Shown piece after piece: positions 6,935 to 17,300 of a stretch of DNA of 26,655 bases. The first letter of the stretch is position 1. Each line of letters opens with the position of its first letter. This DNA is from a virus. The stretch is from positions 1-26,655 of IMG/VR virus record IMGVR_UViG_3300022602_000355. One strand, given 5' to 3'. The notes beneath the pieces are model-generated. The model was not told the origin of the DNA, did not search any database, and saw nothing but the letters and a program-made list of their open reading frames with translations. The translations under genes and the position numbers were made by a program.

Positions 6935-7535
6935 CCGCACTCAAATTAGTTAAAGTCTGAATACGCAAAGTATAGTCTATCTGTATCTGTCTGTTTAAAC
7001 TTTTTTGCACTGGGTGGAAGATTACATGGGTAATTAACAACAAATTACTAGCACTTCCGTTCCAGCATTGTAATCCTAGCTCATCAAACACATAATCACC
7101 ATTAAAATTGGTGCTGTTATCAAACGCTTGTTGACCTGCAGGCTCGCCATAATCCAATAAACAAGTAGTTACTATATCTGTATATACATTACCGGAGGTA
7201 TGTAATACTGTAAGATAGTTATTAACAGGGTCCAAATCAGCTGCTGAATTTTGATTTACTACTTTAGCATAAGTTTCATTATATAAACTGGCATTTTGAC
7301 CAGTGGTATTTGGTGGCAAGTAAGTAATAACGCCAGTAGGATCTACAGCACTTCCGCCATTGCCAACCGCCATAGCATAGATAAATCCAATATTGTTATC
7401 GGCTAATGTATTTGCCATAGCAATACTGATATTTTCGTAATGAATTTGATTGGACCCATCAAAAAATACCTCTTTTGTAGATGGGTCATATATTTTCAAA
7501 AATCCTCTTATTGACAGGTTGCTGTTAGTCAACAT
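6930..7535 (-). CDS. Conserved virion structural protein with replaced 5' end
   Basis: A 201-residue product from the ATG at 7535, which has AGGAAAG just upstream. A longer frame from an ATG at 7580 is less likely because that part lies inside the endonuclease gene. Conserved blocks are GFLKIYDPSTKEVFF near the start, IHYENIS, FIYAMAVGNGG, YLPPNTTGQNASLYNETY, YGEPAGQ, YVFDELGL and HVIFHPVQKSLNRQIQIDYT. I recall this protein from aquatic T4-like phages beside baseplate genes; the FDELGL and PVQKSLNR regions suggest a small attachment or tip protein. The first 25 or so codons have a second, diverged version in the remnant at 8169-8318, with the homing endonuclease gene between them. The start overlaps the endonuclease stop (ATGTTGACTAA). 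From codon 30 onward the gene appears intact. Confidence 0.8.
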   Translation of the reverse strand: MLTNSNLSIRGFLKIYDPSTKEVFFDGSNQIHYENISIAMANTLADNNIGFIYAMAVGNGGSAVDPTGVITYLPPNTTGQNASLYNETYAKVVNQNSAADLDPVNNYLTVLHTSGNVYTDIVTTCLLDYGEPAGQQAFDNSTNFNGDYVFDELGLQCWNGSASNLLLITHVIFHPVQKSLNRQIQIDYTLRIQTLTNLSAA

Positions 7536-8172
7536 ACACTTTCCTTTTATTTTTGGTTCCGGATCGAACACTTTTTCCATTTTTCATTGATTTCCATCCG
7601 TTTCGTTGATAATATACTTGATAGAAATTTACATTGTTTTCTCTACACCAAGGGCGAAGGCCATTAACTAAATGTTCGATGCCGTCTGGAGTAGTAATTA
7701 TCCAATCTAAATTGCACAAGGCATCACGACCGTTTTTTTTCCAAAGCTCTTTAGTTTTGTCAGATACTGTTGCTCCAGTTCTTTGTTTCGACCATATTTT
7801 TTTTGTTTCAATCGATGGAATCCATCCTTTTTTGCTGTCAGACCAGTTTTTCTTGTGTGTCTCAGATCTTGGAGGCATTTTTCCACCTGGTGGAAAACCG
7901 TCTAAACCTGTTTCAGGAACCAAATTTGCCCAATCATTACTATGGACAACGTCAAAAAACTCGCTGAAAAATGTTGCAAACTCAAAAATATCTGATTCTT
8001 CTGTAAATAATTTATGCCACACAGTACTAACGTCTTTGCCGTGCTCATTCAAATGCCTTGACCAATAAAGACCAGACCCTGAATATACTACTGGATCAAC
8101 TGATACAGTTTTTCCAAAATAAAGTTTACCTGTTTTGTTATGTTTTTTGACATAGAGACTTGTTGGAATCAT
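7525..8172 (-). CDS. GIY-YIG homing endonuclease (Seg-like)
   Basis: A 215-residue protein. The N-terminal nuclease module shows LYV at 6-8 and LYFGKT at 17-22 (the GIY and YIG halves), then YSGSGLYWSRHLNEHG at 30-45, typical of phage GIY-YIG enzymes. An acidic candidate for the metal ligand lies in DIFEFATFFSEFF, E64 or E71. Residues about 103-148 contain two NUMOD3-like helical repeats (SETHKKNWSDSKKG and SIETKKIWSKQRTG), and 160-195 form a NUMOD1/IENR1-like helix-turn-helix (PDGIEHLVNGLRPWCREN, then GWKSM). These modules bind the target DNA. The enzyme would cut alleles that lack the insertion and spread by repair. Its start overlaps the remnant's stop as ATGA and its stop overlaps the next start, leaving no room for an intron ribozyme. 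Confidence 0.9.
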   Translation of the reverse strand: MIPTSLYVKKHNKTGKLYFGKTVSVDPVVYSGSGLYWSRHLNEHGKDVSTVWHKLFTEESDIFEFATFFSEFFDVVHSNDWANLVPETGLDGFPPGGKMPPRSETHKKNWSDSKKGWIPSIETKKIWSKQRTGATVSDKTKELWKKNGRDALCNLDWIITTPDGIEHLVNGLRPWCRENNVNFYQVYYQRNGWKSMKNGKSVRSGTKNKRKVYVD

Positions 8173-8318
8173 GCTCTTTTCTCCACAAATACTTTTTTAG
8201 TGGCAGGATCAAAAATTCTAATAAATCCTTCAACTGACATAGCGCCAGTTTCGTTGGGTCTTTTGGCCGCAAGTTTCGCAGCTGGAGTAGGTTGTTTTGG
8301 CATGATAGGTTCGGTCAT
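8169..8318 (-). pseudogene. 5' remnant of the structural gene interrupted by the endonuclease
   Basis: An open frame of 49 codons with ATG at 8318 and TGA overlapping the endonuclease ATG. The first 26 residues are Pro, Ala and Lys-rich (MTEPIMPKQPTPAAKLAAKR). Residues 27-45, MSVEGFIRIFDPATKKVFV, align with residues 6-24 of the 201-residue protein (NLSIRGFLKIYDPSTKEVFF), with most differences conservative. Codons differ at many synonymous sites, so this is not a fresh duplication. After VEKR the frame ends, just where the intact family continues into the IHYEN block. I read this as the original front end of the gene, cut off by endonuclease insertion. It keeps a ribosome-binding-like AAGG and may still be translated into a short peptide. 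Confidence 0.75.
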
Positions 8319-8334
8319 ATTTTATTTACCTTGG

Positions 8335-11300
8335 TTATAGTCCCCGTAAAAACCTTGCAGCTATCGTTTCGGTTTCTTGTAGAGGATTACCGTCGCTAGG
8401 GGTACTAATGCCGGGTGCATACCAAGTTACTCCGCGTCGTATTAATATAGTAACATCGACACCATCTGGCGGTGCAGTATCAAATGTGATGCTCACTGGA
8501 CTATCAGCAGTAATAGTATATCCAGTTACTACTAGAATTCCACCAACATAAACCTCAATCGCATCATTTTCGGTAGTAGTAATATCTGTAGCGTCAAATA
8601 TAACAGTTGACCCATCGGCTAATATAGTAGCACTTACAATGTAATTTTGATAATCTGCTGGCAATAAATTACCGCGTCCCATGTTATAAACGGTTGCGCT
8701 GGATGCGTGTGGCGCCACTGCGGTGCCAGCTGTACCTCTTAACAGCCCACTAACGGTATTGGTACCAGTATCTCTATAGCGATACATAATTCTTTCTGCG
8801 TCAATAGTTAATACTCCCCAGATATTGTCATCCAATGCTGGGTCAACTAGCGCACCGGCGTTGGCAACATAAATGGTGTCATCTGTAATTAAAACTGGTT
8901 GAGTTGTTGTGGTTGTGGTATCAGTGGTAATGCGGTAAGTAGCCTGTACTCCACGCATATCCTGGAAAATTCTAAATGCCATAGCTTCTGGTACTACAAA
9001 GTTTGTAAATTGTGTTACCATAAGGACATCGGTTATTTTTAACAATCCAGATGTTAATATTAATTGTGTTCCACTTATTGTAAAGTTAATGCCATAAAAC
9101 AACTGACGGCCGTTTAATGACACCAACAACCGATTGGGATTAAGTATTGCGGTTCCAAGATCAATGTCATTGACAGTTACAATTACTCCCGCGGTGTAAT
9201 CGTAGCTTCCTGGATCATCAGTGACAGTACCGACATCAAAGTCTGTTGTGTCGTATGGTTCATTTGCAGTAATACCTTGTGTGACCGGGCCCACAAAACA
9301 CTGTGTTAAAATGGCCTGTTGGCGAGGATCATTCCAGGTAGTTACATCAATCACTGCACCAATACCTGGGACTAATCCTCCACTGGCGTTAAACACCAGT
9401 TGGTCATCATCAACATAGCATTGGGCATTTGTTAATACATAAATTAAAATTTGTTGACCAGCTGCTGGCGCGGTTGTGAATAATACTGTGCGTACACCAG
9501 CTGAATACGGAGTAACTATAAAATCTGTACTTAGGACTTGTGGAATATTGTTTACATATACATGCACCTGATTATCGGCAATCAACGATTCACTAAATCC
9601 AAGTCTTGCTGGCAACTGATATTCAACAGTACTATCATCACCTATCCAGTTAATGCCAGCTGCTGTTCTTGCACGGGCACCGTTTACAGTAACAACTATA
9701 CTATCAGGATTATTATAAACTAAACTATTATTAAGTGTAAAACTTAAAGCGCCATCACCGATAATAACCTGTGTTTGTGGGGCACTCCAGCTATAATTTA
9801 TTGTGGTGGAATTAACGGTTGTTGGGCCAATTGCAACCAAACTAATAAAATCCGTGCTAGTGTATGTTGACACAAAATTAATTTGAGTTTGATTACTATC
9901 CAAAATAGATTGGTAAGTGTAATCGGTATTCTCAACCAAGACCACACCATTAACAAAAATAGCAAATTCTTGTATTTCGCTATAGGTCACCGGAACAGTA
10001 ATAGTATCTACAACATCGGCGCCGTTATACACTTGTTTATAAAGTTGATTACCGCCACCTAATTCAAATACTGTAATTACTATAACATCGCCGGCGTTAG
10101 CATTGGCAATCACGGTAATTGTTTGGTTAGCCCAATCAACCGTATATCCATAATCAAGAGTGAGAGCTGTGCCTTGTGTTTGATTTGATACTGTTATCTG
10201 CACAGGATATGGCTGCACATTGGCAAAACTTACAGTAGGAGTAAGAGAATCAAATATAAATTTGTAAGTTGCCTCAGGGAACCCGTGACCACGCTGTAGC
10301 CAATCTGCGCCAGGGCGAGTATAAACTCGCATGTCTAAAGTATCAAATTCACTACCGGGTACTAATTCCTCTGGTGCATAGCTACTGAATACATCTATAT
10401 ATTTGCCACCGTCGACATTGATATCTGTGGCTCGTGTGCCTAGATACGGGTCAAGATATGCGCTAGAATATCTAACATCTAGAATAGCAGGGTCGTAGGT
10501 TGGGCGACCAACTGCGTCAAGTGCAAAATTATCAAATGGGTTGATGTCAAAATTACCAACATCAAATCCAGAATTTTGGCTGTACGTTGGCGCAGTTACT
10601 TGTACGCCGGGATATTCAACACCATCGATTAATAACGGTAAACTTAATCCTGGCATATTTGGCCCAGGAACATAATAGCCCATAGTTCGGTCAACACCAC
10701 TTAGTGTGCTGGCAACTACTCTGGTCCACTCGTCGGGTATAAACACCGGGCCAGATACTGTGCTGTTGGCTGCCCATACAATATTTGACCAACGAACTTG
10801 CGTTCCTTCAGTATATGTAACATTGGGTTCCCAATCAATAATGGTTGATGCGTATTGATAACGATCGTACTTAATTGTAGTTTTAATTGAGCGAACTAAC
10901 TCGTTGCCCATTTGCGCCACAGCAATTGCACCTGTACCGTTGCCACCGGTTAATGTTATTGTGGCGGTGGTACTATATCCACTACCTGGGGTAATAATAT
11001 TAACAGCCACAACTCGTCCTGCACTATTAATAACTGCGGTCATTTGGGCAGGAGCTACACAAGTTCCTGTAACAATAACCTCGGGCGGTATTGTATATCC
11101 AGAGCCACCGTTGGCAACAGTAACTCCTTGTATGCCTAACAGATAATTATTAAACCATTCACTCCACGGTTGCTCAAGCCAAACTTGAGCAGTAGCTGCT
11201 GCATCACTAACAGTAGATTCTACTAAACTACTCGACAATGTATAAGGAGTTAACACCGGACTTACAAATTGTGGAATTTCTAAAGTTGAATCCCAGTAGG

Positions 11301-14300
11301 CTGGAACATCATAGTCAGTTGGCAATCCGGGCCAAGTATCTATGCCATCATATATTAAGTTAAATGAAAGAGTTTGTACATGGTATGGTTTAACCTCTTG
11401 TAGGTAATCTAGCACAAAAGTTTGATTGTCTGGCTGGTAAAGTTGGAATGGCTCTAATCCACGAATCACATGATCAACTTCGATGTAACTAGTTTTCATT
11501 AACCAGTAAGGGCTATTGAATTCTGAATAGATAAATTTAAACATTAATATTAACGATTGGTTGCGTTCTATTAACAAATCGTCAATAAACAATTCTTCAT
11601 TAATAGCTCGAATAATTTGACGGGTTTCGATTGCTGGATATTGATCAAAATACTGTGCATCAAATACTTGAACATCGAAGCCAAATTTACCTACAGAATA
11701 ATTCCATAACTCTTCTTTAAATTCAATTGTACCATCTTCTAGGCCAACTCGTTGCCATCCAGTAACTGAACTTATACCAGTTCTAAGATAAATTTCATAC
11801 TTGCCTTGCCCGTTAGCAGTGACTTTTACACTACTTCCGATCGGTACTTGTGATATGCTCAGAGCTTGTAGTCCGGCAGTATTTGCCACAGTAACCAATG
11901 GTTGTACTGAACTATTATAACCTGGGAGATACCAATTAATATAATCCCAATACAGCGGAGTGTCATAGGTTTGTACTTGGACTAAATTTAAAACTCGTGT
12001 GCCTGGGACAAAGCCCTGCGCTACTACATAAATGGTCCAGCGACCGTTTTGACTGCTGTCTGATTCTACCAAATATAGATAGCCCAGTGGAACAATGGCA
12101 AGATTTTGATAGTACAATATTTCAAGATTCGGTACTGCATAATCCCAGGCACCCGAATTGGCTGCAGGAGTGGGCTCACTGCTGTTTAGTAAATTAAAAC
12201 TACGAGTTTCGCTAATAGGATATTGTGCCAATATTGTGTTGGCTCTGCCTAAATAATTTTGTAAAGCAGTAAATCTGTCAGCAAACATACTCTGGCGAGG
12301 ACGGAATTCTACACCATATTGCAGACCTGGGCTGAGCAATGGGTCCGGAACAAGGTTACCCACAGTATCTTGACCAGAGAAACTATCCAACAGTTTACGA
12401 TATAAATTTGCATTTAAGAATGAGTCGGGACGACCGTCGGCAATAAATGCATATTCGGTATGTGTATCTCCGGTACTGCCATCAGCTTGACGATTGTACT
12501 CGACGTGTAATATTGTGTCTCTAGCCGATAATAATCCCTTGGCATTGTATAAAGCAACGGTATTGGCGCTCAATGGAGCAATATATGGAAGCCCACTACT
12601 TAACGGATTTAATATATAACCGGCAATACCATTAGTACTTAAAGTTTTACCTGCGGTGGTGTTAATAGTAGCAAGACCAGTGACCCAGAAATAGTAATTA
12701 GTGACAAACACACCGGAGTTGTTCAACGATGATGTTACTGTGTAACTAATTGTACTAAATGGTGTTCCTGGGCCGGTATAGCTGGCCGGTGGTACAGAAC
12801 TTTCTATCCATTGATAAATGTCAATGCTACTACCAGGGAAGGTCTGTGCCCAGCGGCGGCTGGCATAGGTAATGTCATCTTGGCTAGGTTCAATAAATCT
12901 AACGGTATAGGTACTCCACCAAATTTCTCCTACGTGGGCTGCCCCCCAGCTGGTACCAATGTTGTGTATACTACCGGCATTATAGTTTGCTGGATCTACT
13001 GCGCCTATGTAGTCTATGTTTCTACGGGCCACGCCAAGGATCTTGCCTTGTAATGGATCAATAAAATCAAAATAAGTTTGTGTGCTGTTTAATAGTTTAT
13101 CAAACGAGTAAACAGAATTAATTAATTCAATATCGACTGCTGGTTGCTGAGTGTGTATTATTGTCCAAGATGGTACATCGTTGGAGTTGTCAAACACAGT
13201 AACATCATAATCTATATCATAATCTTCATCGGCTTCCTGACCAGGAGATCCAATAACTAACCGATTATTGCGGTAGTTTACAGCAACACCAAATAGATCA
13301 TTAGTTTCTAAATTATTATTATATATCTGCTGACCAAATACAAACTGTCCAGGATTTGACAACGAATTAGACGAGCTAGGTAGGTAATCAAATGTGTAGG
13401 CTACTCCGCTGTTGTCAACTTGATTAAAGAAAGTTGTGCTATGTTCATCAAAATAAGTTTGGCCAGCATCAAAGGTAGTTGGCTCGTATACATTGCCATT
13501 GGGTGCTCCTACTACTAAACTCGAAGCATTGGTATTAATACTTAATGCAGTACCAAATTGAGCATATGGTGTAGGATTAGGACTGACAATAGTCTGCGTG
13601 TAGGCATAGGTTGTAAATCCAATATCTGCAAATGCTGTGCCAGAGACTCCCGGTAGTACTGTGAGTTTGTTAAATGTAGCTGCAGCAGTAGCATTAATAA
13701 CACTAACAGTCATTCTACCGGATATAACTTTAATAATGCTACCCATTGCCGGAGCCGTTACAAATGATATTTGTTGTGTGGCATTGGTATAGGTATAGGT
13801 GTATCCACCAGTAGGATTGGCTATTTGTAATACATCATCAAGATATACTATAGAAGTATACGCACCTGCGGCTGAGTAAATATTGCCAATGTCAAATATT
13901 TTAGTTGAGCCATCGCCATACAGGGTTACATCTGGGGTTGCTGTTGCAACAACATTTGGTATTCCGGAAGTGTTAATTGCTGTAATCAACGACTGTATAG
14001 TAGTATCGGGTACTGTAACCAACGAGTCATTAATACGAATAGTATCGCCTGGGGTTAATATTGGATTAGCCACGGTTGACGTAATTACCCCGTATATTCT
14101 AGATTGATTTACTTGACGTTGTGCCAATCCAGCTTGTGGAATTAATCCGCCTTCTAATGGTGCGCCAATGTACACACTACAATTATTAGGGCAGATATCT
14201 ACCGCTTGACCAAATGCCGATTCATCAAATACTGTTTTTTCAACAATCTTTTGAATCTGTTGGAACTGATTAGTTTCAATTTCTAACATATCGCCCACAG

Positions 14301-17300
14301 TTAGTACTACCGAGCTTGATAGTATAATGTCAGCCCCACTAACAGTAAATTGTCCATTGATATATTGAGCGGTGTTGGTTAAGAATTGATTATTAAGTAT
14401 TACTGCTATAGGATCGGTGTATGCTCCGGGGATAGCATAGGTAGTTTGTGTAGCATCAGTAATAATGTATCTGACCACGCTACGATCAAATGCATATACT
14501 GATCCGCCGTGGCTGACAGTGTTGCCATTGCTGTCTGTGGCAGTATCGCGAACAGCACCAATTAAAATCTGGCGGCCATCGGTACCACAAGTTATACTGG
14601 TACCAAATTTAGCCCCAGCATCGATACCAGGAACAGTAATACTATTAATATACTGCCAGTAAGTTCCTGCAGTAATAGCAATGGTGGCACCAACTGTTGG
14701 CGTAGTTACAAAGGTAATGTCCACACCACTAAATGTATAATCGATATATGGTCTTTGTATAATACCATTAACACGAACAGTAAACGAATCAATATTAGTA
14801 GCGGTGTACAAATATTGTTCTAGTGAGAAAGTTGGAACGCTATAAGATAATTGAACAGCAACGGTACGAGCAATTACCACTGTTTGTCCGGCAGCCGGTG
14901 CTACAAATAACTGGACAAGATTTGTGTTTATAACATAATCAACGCCATATGTTAATATAGTTCCATCGACTGTAACCGTTAGTTGATCTGGAAAAGTTGA
15001 GTTGATTGTAATATTATCAACATAGGTAAATGTTGCAGTTACCCCGTTGCCAACATAACTTATTGTTTCTACCGGAATTTCAACCTTACCATAGGCATAT
15101 ACTAAATTGCCGCCAGGAGCACCAATATACATCCATTGTTCGTCATCGCTAATAACTGTAGACGATCCAAAATTGTATGCATCGTTATAGTAATCGGGTG
15201 CCACTAATAGTTGTACTTCTATAAAATCATTTGTTGCTGGCGGTTGATATAGCATGACTGCATAACCTGCGCCTGCGTTACTAGCACTGGCACCGACTAC
15301 CGCCCATGCTTGTTTACCAAAGTCTACAGCATTACCGAATCCAAGAACATCGGTAGCAGCAAGTGTTAGTTCATTATTGTTAATATACGTCTGGGTAGTA
15401 TTGTCTCGTCTATAAGTGTATAATGAGCCCACTCCAGAATTGTTGCCGGGTGCGCCAACTAATAAAGAATAATGATTAGTGGCTTGGGCTAAACTATACC
15501 CGTATAATGAATCTGCATCGAGTGTAGTAGCCGACAGGGCGCTTATCTCAGTAAATACTTTTTGTTTTTGTATTACTTCCCAATGGCCAGATCCGTTGTT
15601 ATCTACCCAGGCTGTGGCACCGGGAACTAAATCATTGGCATACGGTAAGTTGACTACATCACTGGCCTGCGATACACGCATGGTCTGTAAATGGAATACA
15701 ATGCCAGTTCCAGTTATTGACGTTTTATTCAAATTAGTAAAAGCAAATTCAATCACCGCAGAATTTATACTAGGCAGTGATAGTACACGATAAACGCCAT
15801 CTACTGATGAATCAAAGTAACGAATAATTATTAAATCACCAACTGATAGTCCTGTGGTTAATCCAGAAAATTGCGCTATGCTTGTGCCGTTGAGATTATC
15901 AGTTAGTTGGTTCAGTCGTCCTGGTACTTGTACACACTGATAGATATTCCAACTATAACTATTATCTTGTGCTACCCAGATGCTTGTACCGTTACCGATT
16001 GTGCTTAATTTGGCAGCAATTGTGCTTGGATCATTAAGATTGAATACAGTGATATCTACATCGTTAAGATTTACATAACCAGCCGACGGAAGTGCTGTGT
16101 CTAAATTCCTTGTGTAGGTTGTTGGCAATATATCTGTGTTTGGAATTTTATAACTTTCACTCCAGAGGTCACTTAACAATATAGCCTGATTGGCACCCGA
16201 GGTTTCGCCTGGAACAACAATTTGAACTGTGCTAGGATTTCCAGTTAACAATGCCGCATTTAAATTCACTTCAAACCAACTACGGTTGGCGTTGGCACCG
16301 TATGTTCCAACTAAGATTCCCCAGTCTTCATAGATATTATATTGACCAGTTTCTTTGTTAAAATTAACCTGTGTAAACAAATCGGCCGCTTGTAAACTAC
16401 CTTTAGTTTTAATAAATTGCTGATACAAATTAACTTGACTTACGCTGTCTAAATTTAAATCAACCATGTACTGACGAGGACGGAATCCAATTAATCCAAA
16501 TGCCAATAAATCGTTGGCGCCATTAAGGTTAGCCGTTTGTACATTGTAACTGTTGGCCAGTTGATCAGCCTTGTTGGCTAAATTCTGTAATAGTCCTTGT
16601 TGAATTCGATCGTAATTACTCTTATACCAATCAGCATATTCAAACTTTTCTTTGGGCTGTACAATAGTAGAGGCTTGCCAATAACTATTTTTATAGATAA
16701 CAATGTCACCTTTGGTGTATTTGGTGTTAGGTGACCATGCTATGACATTATTTTGATTTAAAATAAATCCTTGAGCATTTAATGTGCCGTCCCACTGCGT
16801 CGATGTAGCGGCCTTCATCATCAACCGATTTTGTCTTTCAGCTGTAATAGGATCATACATTAAATCATTGAAAATAGTTGTGTTATCAAACACAATCATA
16901 TCTTCATAATCGGTAAATTTTAATTGTAGGAAACTGATAGTTTGACTTCCACCAGGTGCTGGACGTACTGTAAATGCATCACCTTCGCGTTGAATGACTA
17001 AATTTTTGGACTTAAATTGTTGGCGGTTTTGATCTAACAACATATTTTCAGGAGTATAGATTACAATACTATCAACAATAGATCCAGGTCTAAGGGCAGA
17101 TACTTCCGTGGCCGCTGGATTTAAATTAATAATGGTTCCTGGAGCCCAACCTTGGTTGGCAAAATATAAAAACTCCTGGGCCATTTGTTGCCAATTAAGA
17201 ACATAGCCATTTTCTATCTGAGTAAAGGACATTCCTTGACTGGCAAGATATGCACCATAACTTAATATAAAATCAACAGTGCTGGTGAGATTACTAAATG

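Noticed and set aside
7536-7580. N-terminal extension of the 201-residue protein to the ATG at 7580
   Set aside because: The added 15 codons lie inside the endonuclease 3' end, and a better ribosome-binding site (AGGAAAG) precedes the ATG at 7535.
7634-8068. Plus-strand open frame of 144 codons opposite the endonuclease gene
   Set aside because: The opposite frame has full GIY-YIG, NUMOD3-like and helix-turn-helix motifs; the plus-strand product has no recognisable pattern and no neighbours in its direction.
7525-8318. Group I intron or intein interpretation of the interrupted structural gene
   Set aside because: The endonuclease frame fills the whole interval, overlapping the remnant stop and the next start, so there is no room for a ribozyme. 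It has its own start and stop and no intein splicing motifs, and the flanking segment is duplicated rather than divided.
15479-15793. Plus-strand open frame of 104 codons within the giant gene
   Set aside because: It is a shadow of a strongly supported propeller-containing region; no start signal or motif was seen.
12290-16490. FRPRQ motif seen twice in the giant protein as a sign of a large internal duplication
   Set aside because: The match is only about seven residues and the surrounding sequences do not align by eye.
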